From: Pseudomonas viridiflava
GTDB taxonomy: Bacteria > Pseudomonadota > Gammaproteobacteria > Pseudomonadales > Pseudomonadaceae
Reading direction: 5' to 3'
Length of the DNA: 64,000 nt
Assembly: GCF_900580865.1 (NCBI RefSeq)
Contig: NZ_UTBZ01000140.1
Location: forward strand, 186,001-250,000
Part shown: positions 18,179 to 26,475 of the stretch, in pieces
Layout: each line of letters opens with the position of its first letter
Numbering within the stretch: the stretch's first letter is position 1
Translations under genes and position numbers: made by a program
The notes under the pieces: model-generated
Databases searched by the model: none
Told to the model about the DNA's origin: nothing
What the model saw: the letters and a program-made list of their open reading frames with translations, nothing else

Positions 18179-19854
18179 ACTGGATAAAACTTGAGCAGCT
18201 GCTGCTCAAGCCTGTGCCGGCGCGGGCGATCAGCCACGCGCCGGTGCTCGAACACGCGCAACTGTGCGAGCAGGCGTTGAGCGTTGCCGCCGGCCTGCAA
18301 GCTCAGGGCGTGAAACGTCTGGCTGTGCACTTGGAGGATGCCGCCGAACTGGCCATCGCTTTGCTGGGTGCATGGCGTGCAGGCGTGAGTGTTCTGCTGC
18401 CCTCGGATCTGCAGCCACAAACCCGCCAGCGCTGGTCCGCTGAAGTCGATCTGTGGCTGACGGATCAAGCCGATGACACGCAACTGAGCGACTTTGCGCA
18501 GCCATCGTTGCCCGGCGCCGAACTGGATCTCGACCAGTGCCGTCTGAGCCTGTGCACGTCCGGCTCCAGCGGCGAACCCAAACGCATCGACAAGACCCTG
18601 CGCCAACTGGCCAATGAAGTCGAGGCGCTGGAGCAACTGTGGGGCGCGGATCTCGGTGAGGCCTGCATCATCGGTAGCGTCGCCACGCAACATATCTACG
18701 GTTTGCTGTTTCGCGTGCTGTGGCCGCTGTGCGCCGGGCGCTCGTTCGTGCGCAAGCAACTGGCGTTTCCCGAAGACCTGCAGCGGGCCAGCCGAGAACA
18801 TCCGGCCTTCGCCTGGATCGCCAGCCCGGCGTTGCTCAAACGCATGGGCGACAACCTAGACTGGCCGGCCCTGAGCGCCGTGCGCCGGGTGTTTTCCTCC
18901 GGTGGCGCGCTACCGCTCGAAGCGGCGCAGAGCCTGCAGCAACGCCTGCAACAATGGCCGACGGAAATCCTCGGCAGTTCGGAAACCGGCGGCATCGCCT
19001 GGCGTCAGGGCGCACACCTGTGGCAACCGTTCGCCGGTGTCGAACTGAGCCAGGATAACGACGGCGCTCTACTGATCGCTTCACCTTACCTGCCTGCCGG
19101 ACACGTCGAGCACACCGCTGACGCCGCGCGCATAGGTGCCGATGGTCGTTTTGAACTGTTGGGGCGGCTGGACCGGATCGTCAAACTCGAAGAAAAACGC
19201 ATTTCTCTGCCCATGCTCGAACAAGCATTGGTGACCCACGACTGGGTCGCCGAAGCGCGTCTCGGCGTGGTGCAGGAAAACCGCGCCTCCCTCGGTGCAC
19301 TGCTGGTGCTCAGCGAGACCGGCCTGTTTGCCTTGCGTGAACACGGCCGTCGTAACCTGACCGAAACCCTGCGCCAGCATTTGCGCCAACACTGCGAGGC
19401 GCTGGCTTTGCCTCGACGTTGGCGGCTGGTGCGGCAATTACCGTTGAACAGCCAAGGCAAACTGCCGCAGGCCGACGTTGAAGCGCTGCTGATGGCCCCG
19501 CGACCGAAAGCGCCGGAAGTGCTGGAGCAGGTCGAAAGCGCTGGCGAGTGGAGTCTGCAACTGAGCGTGCCACCGGATCTGGCCTACTTCAGCGGCCACT
19601 TCCCCAAGGCGCCGGTATTGCCCGGCGTGGTGCAGGTGGAATGGGCGTTGAACCTCGGTCGCCAATTGCTCAACCTGACCGGCCCGTTTGCCGGTATGGA
19701 AGTGCTGAAATTCCAGCAACTGGTACGCCCCGGCGATGAAATCCAGTTGCACCTGCGTTTCGATCCGGAGCGGCGCAAGTTGTATTTTGCCTATCGCAAT
19801 GACACGGCGACATGCTCCAGTGGGCGGATTCTTTTGGGTGTAGAGCATGATTGA
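18175..19854 (+). CDS. AMP-dependent acyl/aryl ligase fused to a hotdog dehydratase
   Basis: A 559-residue two-domain protein. Residues 1-455 are an adenylating ligase: the P-loop-like TSGSSGEPKRIDKT near 127-140, the GSSETGGIAWRQ motif and GRLDRIVKLEEKRISL with the C-terminal hinge. It would activate the aromatic starter acid. Residues ~465-559 form a FabA/FabZ-like hotdog domain with FSGHFPKAPVLPGVVQVEWA, the ApeI-type 3-hydroxyacyl-ACP dehydratase. In the E. coli aryl-polyene cluster these activities are separate genes, so this is a natural fusion joining starter activation and dehydration. The start ATG at 18175 overlaps the preceding stop; longer frames add residues without a ribosome site. 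Confidence 0.9.
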   Translation: MNWIKLEQLLLKPVPARAISHAPVLEHAQLCEQALSVAAGLQAQGVKRLAVHLEDAAELAIALLGAWRAGVSVLLPSDLQPQTRQRWSAEVDLWLTDQADDTQLSDFAQPSLPGAELDLDQCRLSLCTSGSSGEPKRIDKTLRQLANEVEALEQLWGADLGEACIIGSVATQHIYGLLFRVLWPLCAGRSFVRKQLAFPEDLQRASREHPAFAWIASPALLKRMGDNLDWPALSAVRRVFSSGGALPLEAAQSLQQRLQQWPTEILGSSETGGIAWRQGAHLWQPFAGVELSQDNDGALLIASPYLPAGHVEHTADAARIGADGRFELLGRLDRIVKLEEKRISLPMLEQALVTHDWVAEARLGVVQENRASLGALLVLSETGLFALREHGRRNLTETLRQHLRQHCEALALPRRWRLVRQLPLNSQGKLPQADVEALLMAPRPKAPEVLEQVESAGEWSLQLSVPPDLAYFSGHFPKAPVLPGVVQVEWALNLGRQLLNLTGPFAGMEVLKFQQLVRPGDEIQLHLRFDPERRKLYFAYRNDTATCSSGRILLGVEHD

Positions 19855-19877
19855 CCTTGGTGAGTGCTGCGCACTCA

Positions 19878-19902
19878 ATCGCGAGCAGGCTCACTCCTAC
19901 AG
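19878..19902. repeat. Single REP-type half element inside the operon
   Basis: ATCGCGAGCAGGCTCACTCC is one arm of the family B REP without its partner. It sits in the 77-base gap between the ligase-dehydratase and glycosyltransferase genes, the first real gap in the operon. Confidence 0.75.
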
Positions 19903-19931
19903 GGATCGTGGTCTTCCAGTGGAGAAACGGC

Positions 19932-20666
19932 ATGCATAACCCTTGCGCCGTGATCCCGGTTTATAACCACGAAACCGCGATCGGCACCGTGGTCGATGCT
20001 CTGCTCGCGCAAAATCTGCCGTGCATTCTGGTGGATGACGCCAGCACCCAGTCCTGCGCCAGGGTGCTCGACTGTTTGGCGGAACGCGACAACGTGCACC
20101 TGGTGCGCCTGACCGCCAATCAGGGCAAGGGTGGCGCCGTGATGACCGGCCTGCGCGAGGCCTCGTTACTGGGTTTCAGCCATGCGCTGCAGGTCGACGC
20201 CGACGGTCAGCACGACCTGCATGACGTCGCCCGTTTCGTCGAAGAATCCCGCGCCCATCCCGAGGCAATGATCTGCGGTTATCCGCTGTTCGACGAGAGC
20301 GTGCCGAAAGGCCGTTTGTACGCGCGCTACCTGACCCACGTGATGGTCTGGATCAACACGCTGTCGCTGCAGATCCGCGATTCGATGTGTGGGTTTCGCG
20401 TCTATCCGCTAGCCCCGACGCTGGCGGTGATCGACTCGGCAAAAGTCGGCAAGCGCATGGATTTCGACTCGGACATTCTCGTGCGCCTGTCGTGGCGCAA
20501 TCAGCCGATGCGCTGGCTGCAAACCAGCGTGCACTACCCGCTGGACGGTGTGTCGCACTTCCGCCTGTTCCACGACAACGCGCTGATTTCCAGCATGCAC
20601 ACACGGCTGTTTCTCGGCATGTTGCTGCGCTTCCCGGTGATCCTCTGGCGGCGGTGGCGAACATGA
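19932..20666 (+). CDS. Family 2 glycosyltransferase of the aryl-polyene cluster
   Basis: A 244-residue GT2 enzyme. The nucleotide-sugar-binding start CAVIPVYNHETAIGTVVDAL, the acidic HALQVDADGQHD (DxD type, about residue 90) and SMCGFRVYP are intact. It resembles the dolichyl-phosphate mannose synthase branch but has no membrane anchor. In aryl-polyene clusters such an enzyme is thought to help build the sugar-containing lipid anchor. The start at 19932 (MHNPCAVIP) has GGAG eight bases upstream. The ATGA overlap with the next gene continues the coupling. Confidence 0.9.
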   Translation: MHNPCAVIPVYNHETAIGTVVDALLAQNLPCILVDDASTQSCARVLDCLAERDNVHLVRLTANQGKGGAVMTGLREASLLGFSHALQVDADGQHDLHDVARFVEESRAHPEAMICGYPLFDESVPKGRLYARYLTHVMVWINTLSLQIRDSMCGFRVYPLAPTLAVIDSAKVGKRMDFDSDILVRLSWRNQPMRWLQTSVHYPLDGVSHFRLFHDNALISSMHTRLFLGMLLRFPVILWRRWRT

Positions 20667-21610
20667 CCGGCGAAGCCGACAAAAAGCACTGGGCTGACCG
20701 CGAAGAGCGCGGCAGCTTCCTGCTGATGAAATTCACCGCGTTCGCCGCCAAGGTCCTGGGCCGACGCCTGCTCAGCCCGTTGCTCTACGGCATCGTCCTG
20801 TACTTTTTCCTGTTCGGCCGCACCGCGCGGCGCAGTGCCTGGCAATACCAGCAGCGCCTGGCCACCTGGAGTCAGCGCGAAGCGTTGCGCCCGACGCATT
20901 GGCGGGTGTTCGGCCAGTTCATGGCCTTCGCCGATTCGATGCTCGACAAACTCGACGTGTGGAACGGCAAACTCCGCATCGAACAGATCGAAATCATCGA
21001 CCCGGCGCTGCTGCGCAACCAGTTGCGCGGCAGTCGCGGGCAACTGCTGGTCGGCGCGCACCTGGGCAATCTCGAAGTCTGTCGCGCACTGGCGGAGATC
21101 GGCGAAAAGGTCACCATGAACGTGCTGGTACACACCAAGCACGCCGAGCAATTCAACCGTTTGCTGGGCGAGGCTGGAGCGACCAATCTGCGCCTGATCC
21201 AGGTCAGCGAACTCGACCCGGTGATCATGCTGCAACTGCACGAACGTCTGGAACGCGGCGAGTGGCTGGCGATCGCCGGCGACCGCGTGCCGCTGCATGG
21301 CGGGCGTAGCGTGACCGTCGATTTTCTCGGCCATCCTGCGCCATTCCCGCAAGGCCCGTGGCTGCTCGCCGGCCTGCTGAAATGCCCGGTCAATCTGCTG
21401 ATGTGCCTCAAGCAGCCGGACGGCCACTATCGCCTGACCCTCGAGCCCTTCGCCGACGCTGTGGTATGGAAGCGCAGTGAGCGCGAGCAGGTCATTCATC
21501 AGTGGGCCACCCGCTATGCGCAGCGCCTGAGTCACTATTGCCTCGAAGCGCCGCAACAATGGTTCAACTTTTACCCTTTCTGGAAGACCGATGACGACGC
21601 CAACCCATGA
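20663..21610 (+). CDS. LpxL-like lipid acyltransferase of the aryl-polyene cluster
   Basis: A 315-residue protein of the lauroyl/myristoyl acyltransferase group (COG4261-like). The catalytic H-x4-E motif is seen in GAHLGNLEVC (about residues 131-140), with an N-terminal membrane helix (LLSPLLYGIVLYFFLFGR) and the family's later DFLGHPAPFPQGPWLLA. It would acylate the anchor lipid or attach the polyene acyl group. The start is inside the stop of the glycosyltransferase gene. The last 20 bases overlap the ammonia-lyase gene. Confidence 0.9.
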   Translation: MTGEADKKHWADREERGSFLLMKFTAFAAKVLGRRLLSPLLYGIVLYFFLFGRTARRSAWQYQQRLATWSQREALRPTHWRVFGQFMAFADSMLDKLDVWNGKLRIEQIEIIDPALLRNQLRGSRGQLLVGAHLGNLEVCRALAEIGEKVTMNVLVHTKHAEQFNRLLGEAGATNLRLIQVSELDPVIMLQLHERLERGEWLAIAGDRVPLHGGRSVTVDFLGHPAPFPQGPWLLAGLLKCPVNLLMCLKQPDGHYRLTLEPFADAVVWKRSEREQVIHQWATRYAQRLSHYCLEAPQQWFNFYPFWKTDDDANP

Positions 21611-23135
21611 GCCGGTAACCTTCGGCGAACGCCCTTTGCGCATCGAAGACGTGCTGGCCCTGGCCAATCGTCAGGCGCCCGTGCAGTTACAGAGCGACGC
21701 CGACTATCGCGAACGCATCGCCAAGGGTGCGCGGTTCCTCGATTCGCTGCTGGACAAGGAAGGCGTGATCTACGGCGTCACCACCGGCTATGGCGATTCC
21801 TGCGTGGTCGCGGTGCCGCTACATCACGTCGAAGCGTTGCCGCGTCACCTCTATACTTTCCACGGTTGCGGCCTGGGCAAACTGCTCGACGCGCAAGCCA
21901 CCCGCGCGGTGCTAGCGGCGCGGTTGCAGTCGTTGTGCCATGGCGTGTCCGGTGTGCGCGTAGAGCTTCTCGAACGTCTGCACGCCTTCCTCGAATACGA
22001 CATTCTGCCGCTGATTCCTGAAGAAGGCTCGGTCGGTGCCAGCGGCGATCTGACGCCGCTGTCCTACGTCGCCGCGACCTTGTCCGGCGAACGCGAAGTG
22101 ATGTTCCGAGACGAACGTCGCCAGTCCGCCGATGTGCATCGCGAACTCGGCTGGACGCCTCTGGTGCTGCGCCCGAAAGAAGCGCTGGCGCTGATGAACG
22201 GCACCGCGGTGATGACCGGTCTCGCCTGCCTGGCCTTCGCCCGTGCTGACTATCTGCTGCAACTGGCCACGCGCATCACTGCACTGAACGTGGTCGCGTT
22301 GCAGGGCAACCCGGAACACTTCGACGAGCGCCTGTTCGCCGCCAAACCGCATCCGGGGCAAATGCAGGTCGCCGCATGGCTGCGCAAGGATCTGGCAATC
22401 GACGCACCGACCGCGCCGCTGCATCGGTTGCAGGATCGCTACTCGCTGCGCTGCGCGCCGCACGTGCTCGGCGTGTTGGCCGACAGCCTGAACTGGCTGC
22501 GTTCGTTCATCGAAATCGAACTGAACAGCGCCAACGACAACCCGATCATCGACGCCGAAGCCGAGCGCGTGCTGCACGGTGGGCACTTCTACGGCGGCCA
22601 TATCGCGTTCGCCATGGACAGTCTGAAAAACCTCGTGGCCAACGTCGCCGATCTGCTCGACCGGCAGCTCGCCTTGCTGGTGGATGAGCGTTACAACCAC
22701 GGCCTGCCGAGCAATCTGTCCGGCGCCCCGGCGGATCGCGCCATGATCAACCACGGTTTCAAAGCCGTGCAGATCGGCACCAGCGCCTGGACCGCCGAAG
22801 CGTTGAAAAACACCATGCCGGCCAGCGTGTTCTCGCGCTCCACCGAGTGCCACAACCAAGACAAAGTGAGCATGGGCACCATTGCCGCTCGCGATGCGAT
22901 TCGCGTGCTGGAACTGACCGAACAGGTCGCCGCCGCGACATTGCTCGCCGCCAACCAGGGCGTCTGGCTGCGCGCGCAAGCCGAAGACGCGCGACCACTG
23001 CCGCCGTCGCTGGCGGCGATGCACGAAGAACTCGCCAAAGACTTCCCGCCGGTCATCGAAGACCGCGCTCTGGAAGGCGAACTGCGCCTGTGCCTGCAAC
23101 GCATCGCCGCGCAACACTGGAGGCTGCATGCGTAG
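21591..23135 (+). CDS. Aromatic amino acid ammonia-lyase (HAL/TAL/PAL family)
   Basis: A 514-residue MIO-dependent lyase. The Ala150-Ser151-Gly152 triad in GSVGASGDLTPL forms the methylidene-imidazolone cofactor, and Tyr61 in IYGVTTGYG is the conserved catalytic Tyr. FSRSTECHNQDKVSMG near the end is also typical. In a pigment cluster it most probably makes a cinnamate or 4-coumarate starter from Phe or Tyr rather than acting in histidine breakdown; no other hut gene is nearby. The selectivity positions read Phe90-His91 (LYTFHGCGLG), unlike the Ser-His of histidine, His-Leu of tyrosine and Phe-Leu of phenylalanine lyases, so the substrate is open. Confidence 0.92.
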   Translation: MTTPTHEPVTFGERPLRIEDVLALANRQAPVQLQSDADYRERIAKGARFLDSLLDKEGVIYGVTTGYGDSCVVAVPLHHVEALPRHLYTFHGCGLGKLLDAQATRAVLAARLQSLCHGVSGVRVELLERLHAFLEYDILPLIPEEGSVGASGDLTPLSYVAATLSGEREVMFRDERRQSADVHRELGWTPLVLRPKEALALMNGTAVMTGLACLAFARADYLLQLATRITALNVVALQGNPEHFDERLFAAKPHPGQMQVAAWLRKDLAIDAPTAPLHRLQDRYSLRCAPHVLGVLADSLNWLRSFIEIELNSANDNPIIDAEAERVLHGGHFYGGHIAFAMDSLKNLVANVADLLDRQLALLVDERYNHGLPSNLSGAPADRAMINHGFKAVQIGTSAWTAEALKNTMPASVFSRSTECHNQDKVSMGTIAARDAIRVLELTEQVAAATLLAANQGVWLRAQAEDARPLPPSLAAMHEELAKDFPPVIEDRALEGELRLCLQRIAAQHWRLHA

Positions 23136-23553
23136 CGCCGGAGTGCTTCACGCCGACACCGAAATCCTCGTGCCGTTTTTCGACGTCGACACCATGCACG
23201 TGGTCTGGCACGGCCATTACGTCAAATACCTCGAAGTGGCGCGTTGCGCGCTGCTCGACAAGATCGGCCACAACTACACGCACATGGTCGAGTCCGGTTT
23301 CGCCTGGCCGATCATCGATCTGCAACTGCGCTATGTGCGTGGCGCGGTGTTTGGTCAGCGTCTGAATGTGCGCGCCAGTCTGGTCGAGTGGGAAAACCGT
23401 CTGAAGATCAATTACCTGATCACCGACCTGCACAGCGGTGAGCGCCTGACCCGCGCCAGCTCGGTGCAGGTTGCCGTCGAAGTGAGCAGTCGCGAGATGC
23501 AACTGGCTTCGCCGAAAGTCTTCACCGATTCCGTGGAAAGGATGCTGCGATGA
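23128..23553 (+). CDS. Hotdog acyl-(ACP/CoA) thioesterase
   Basis: A 141-residue single hotdog-fold protein of the 4-hydroxybenzoyl-CoA thioesterase type. The motif FDVDTMHVVWHGHYVKYLE contains the conserved Asp and the helix-start His-Tyr pattern of this group. In aryl-polyene clusters the thioesterase releases or edits acyl chains. The gene overlaps the ammonia-lyase stop by 8 bases and the next ATG by 4. Confidence 0.9.
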   Translation: MRSAGVLHADTEILVPFFDVDTMHVVWHGHYVKYLEVARCALLDKIGHNYTHMVESGFAWPIIDLQLRYVRGAVFGQRLNVRASLVEWENRLKINYLITDLHSGERLTRASSVQVAVEVSSREMQLASPKVFTDSVERMLR

Positions 23554-24152
23554 ATGTTTTGGTTAAAAGCCTGAGCGTATTGGCGCTGCTGACGCTGTCA
23601 GCGCTGGCCAACGCCTTCGACCTGCAACAACTCAGCGAACAACTGGCGAAACCGGACGTGATCCACGGCCAGTTCATTCAGGAAAAACACTTGCGTGCAT
23701 TACCGCAGCCGCTGATCAGCAAGGGCAGTTTTGTTCTCGCCAAAAATCACGGTCTGCTCTGGCTGCTGAAAACTCCGCTGCAGCAGGACTACCGCATCAG
23801 CGCCAAAGGCATCGCCCGCCGCGACGATAACGGCTGGCAGTTGCTGCCGAACAAGAGCGCAGGAGCTGAACAGAACCGCTTGTTCCTCGCCGTACTGCAA
23901 GGTGACAGCAGTGGCCTGCAACGGGATTTCGAACTGGCGCTGAGCGGCGATGCACAACAGTGGAAACTGACCCTGACCCCGCGCTCGCTGTTGCTCAAGC
24001 AAGTGTTCAACCAGATCAATATCGACGGCGGCGCGCTGGTGCAGACCATCGAATTGCTGGAAACCCAAGGCGACAGCACCGTGCTGCGCATGCAGGACAG
24101 CAACGCCAGTCAACCGTTGAGCGACGCGGAGCAACATGACTTTGCCGAGTGA
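23550..24152 (+). CDS. LolA-like outer-membrane lipoprotein carrier of the aryl-polyene cluster
   Basis: A 200-residue periplasmic protein. A signal peptide (VLALLTLSALANA, cleavage about residue 22) precedes a LolA-type fold with the strand pattern HGQFIQEKHLRALPQPLISK and GSFVLAKNHGLLWLL. LolA proteins shuttle lipidated cargo across the periplasm; here the cargo is probably the pigment-bearing lipid. It overlaps the transporter gene by 17 bases, as expected for an export pair. Confidence 0.9.
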   Translation: MNVLVKSLSVLALLTLSALANAFDLQQLSEQLAKPDVIHGQFIQEKHLRALPQPLISKGSFVLAKNHGLLWLLKTPLQQDYRISAKGIARRDDNGWQLLPNKSAGAEQNRLFLAVLQGDSSGLQRDFELALSGDAQQWKLTLTPRSLLLKQVFNQINIDGGALVQTIELLETQGDSTVLRMQDSNASQPLSDAEQHDFAE

Positions 24153-26475
24153 ACGCAGGCTGCCCTGGCTGTTTCTGATCCTGCTGCTGGCCGTTGTCGC
24201 GCTGGCGGGTTGGCAATGGCGCGACGGTGCGCCGCTGTCGGCAAACTTGATGGAGCTGGTGCCGGGCACCAATCCTGACGCCCTTGAGCTGCGCGCCGAA
24301 CAGCGCATGCAGGAGCCGCTCAACCGCGAAATGCTGGTGCTGGTCGGCCATGCCGATCGTCAGCAAGCAGTGGCGATGGCGCAGACGCTGGGCGAGCAAT
24401 GGCAGGCCAGCGGTCTGTTCGAAAAAGTGCAGTGGAACCTGCAAGCGGATCTCCCCGCGCTGCGCACGCAATTGCTGGAGGGGCGACTGGCGATGCTCTC
24501 GGCGGATGACCGACAACTGCTGATCGAACATCCCGACGCCTTCATTCAGCAACGCGTACAAGCCCTGTTCGACCCGTTCAGCGGTTTCAGTCTGGTGCCG
24601 AGTCAGGACGATTGGCTGGGTCTGACCGGGCGCATCCAGAACAGCCAGCCGCAGCACGGTTCAGTGCAACTGGATATCGGCAGCGGCGCGTTGATTGCCG
24701 ATGCCGACGGCAAGAGCTGGGTGCTGCTGCGCGCACGCACCACCGGCAATGCTTTCGACATGAACCTGCCCCTGCAAGTCGCCGCACTGCTGCAACACAG
24801 CCGCGAACAGGCAGCGAAATCCGACGTGCAACTGCTCGCCGCCAGCGGCTTGTTGTACGCCGCCAACGGTCAGCAACAAGCGACTCGTGAAATGACCTGG
24901 GTTGGCGGCGGCGCCACCGTCGGCATTCTGTTGCTGCTGTTGCTCGCTTTCCGTCGCTGGCGCGTGCTGCTGGCGTTCGTGCCGGTGCTGGTCGGCATGC
25001 TGTTCGGCGCGGTGGCCTGTGTGGCGCTGTTCGGCCATATGCATGTGATGACGCTGGTGCTCGGCTCCAGCCTGATCGGCGTGGCCGTGGATTATCCGCT
25101 GCACTATCTGTCGAAGAGCTGGAGCCTGAAGCCGTGGCGCAGTTGGCCGGCGTTGCGCCTGACGCTGTCCGGGCTGACCCTGAGCCTGATCACCAGCGCC
25201 ATCGGCTATCTCGCGCTGGCGTGGACGCCGTTCCCGGCGCTGACGCAAATCGCGGTGTTCTCTGCCGCCGGATTGCTCGGTGCCTATCTGTCGGCGGTGT
25301 GCCTGTTGCCGGCGTTGCTGAAAAACGTCGAACTGCGCCCCGCGCAATGGCCGCTGCATCTGGCCGAGCGCATGGTTGCGCTGCGCGAAAAACTCCTCGA
25401 ACGCGTGCGCACGCCGGTGTTGCTGGCGTTGCTGCTCGCCTTCTGTGTGGGCGGTCTGGTGCAGTTGCAAAGCAAGAATGACATTCGCCAGTGGGTCGGC
25501 GCGCCGCAACGCCTGACCGACGAAGCGCAGACCATCGCGCGCATCACCGGCTATCAGCCGACCAGCCAGTTTTTCCTCGTGCGCGCCGACAATCAGCAGC
25601 AATTGCTCGAACGTCAGGCCGCGTTGAGCGAACGTCTGGAGCAACTGGTCAACCTCGACAAGCTGCAAGGCTATCTGGCCCTCGATCAACTGGTGAGCCC
25701 GCCGAACCAGCAAGAGCAAGTGCGCCAGGCGCTGAACAAACTGCCGCAATACTGGCAGCCACTGCTCGACCTCGGCGTGCCGCTCGCCGCGTTGCAAAAC
25801 GAACTGGAACAGCTGCAGACCGTGCCTGCCGAGGACATCGACGCGGCATTGGCCGGCCCGCTCGGCGAGCCTTACCGCACACTCTGGCTCGGTCCGAGCG
25901 AAGACGGCGTGGCGGCGATGACCAGCCTGCAAGGTTTGAACAACCCGGCGCTGTTGCGCGTGCAAGCGCTGGACTTGCCGGGGGTAATGCTGGTCGATCG
26001 CCTTGGCGAATTGAATGAAGTCTTTGCTGCGACGCAAATCAGCGCCGCTGAACTGAAGCTCGCCTCCTGTGCGTTGATCGTGCTGGTGCTGATGCTGCCG
26101 TTCGGCCTCGGCGGCGCGCTGCGCATTGTCGCCCTGCCGTTGCTCGCCGCTTTGTGCAGTCTGGCCAGCCTTGGCTGGCTTGGTCAGCCACTGACCCTGT
26201 TCAGCCTGTTCGGCCTGCTGCTGGTGACGGCGATCAGCGTCGACTACGCGATTCTCATGCGTGAGCAAGTCGGTGGTGCGGCGGTGAGCTTGCTGGGTAC
26301 CCTGCTGGCCGCTGTGACGACGTGGTTGTCGTTTGGTTTGCTGGCGGTTTCCAGCACGCCGGCGGTGAGCAATTTCGGTCTGTCGGTGAGCCTCGGTCTG
26401 GCCTTTAGCTTCATGCTCGCACCCTGGGCCGGGCGCCACGAACACACCGCGACAGTCGCGGAGCCAGCGGCATGA
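24136..26475 (+). CDS. MMPL/RND-family exporter of the aryl-polyene cluster
   Basis: A 779-residue inner-membrane transporter. One N-terminal helix (LFLILLLAVVALAGWQW) precedes a large periplasmic domain of about 230 residues. A block of five to six helices (from GATVGILLLLLLAFRRWRVL), a second periplasmic domain and a second helix block end at the C-terminus, the internal duplication typical of RND/MMPL proteins (COG4258). GVAVDYPLHYLSKSW and AISVDYAILM hold the Asp residues that couple proton flux. It should lift the lipid-linked pigment out of the inner membrane. Confidence 0.92.
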   Translation: MTLPSERRLPWLFLILLLAVVALAGWQWRDGAPLSANLMELVPGTNPDALELRAEQRMQEPLNREMLVLVGHADRQQAVAMAQTLGEQWQASGLFEKVQWNLQADLPALRTQLLEGRLAMLSADDRQLLIEHPDAFIQQRVQALFDPFSGFSLVPSQDDWLGLTGRIQNSQPQHGSVQLDIGSGALIADADGKSWVLLRARTTGNAFDMNLPLQVAALLQHSREQAAKSDVQLLAASGLLYAANGQQQATREMTWVGGGATVGILLLLLLAFRRWRVLLAFVPVLVGMLFGAVACVALFGHMHVMTLVLGSSLIGVAVDYPLHYLSKSWSLKPWRSWPALRLTLSGLTLSLITSAIGYLALAWTPFPALTQIAVFSAAGLLGAYLSAVCLLPALLKNVELRPAQWPLHLAERMVALREKLLERVRTPVLLALLLAFCVGGLVQLQSKNDIRQWVGAPQRLTDEAQTIARITGYQPTSQFFLVRADNQQQLLERQAALSERLEQLVNLDKLQGYLALDQLVSPPNQQEQVRQALNKLPQYWQPLLDLGVPLAALQNELEQLQTVPAEDIDAALAGPLGEPYRTLWLGPSEDGVAAMTSLQGLNNPALLRVQALDLPGVMLVDRLGELNEVFAATQISAAELKLASCALIVLVLMLPFGLGGALRIVALPLLAALCSLASLGWLGQPLTLFSLFGLLLVTAISVDYAILMREQVGGAAVSLLGTLLAAVTTWLSFGLLAVSSTPAVSNFGLSVSLGLAFSFMLAPWAGRHEHTATVAEPAA

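Noticed and set aside
21591..23135. Assignment of the ammonia-lyase as histidine utilisation hutH
   Set aside because: No other hut gene is nearby, the gene is locked by overlaps into the pigment operon, and the selectivity pair is not the Ser-His of histidases.
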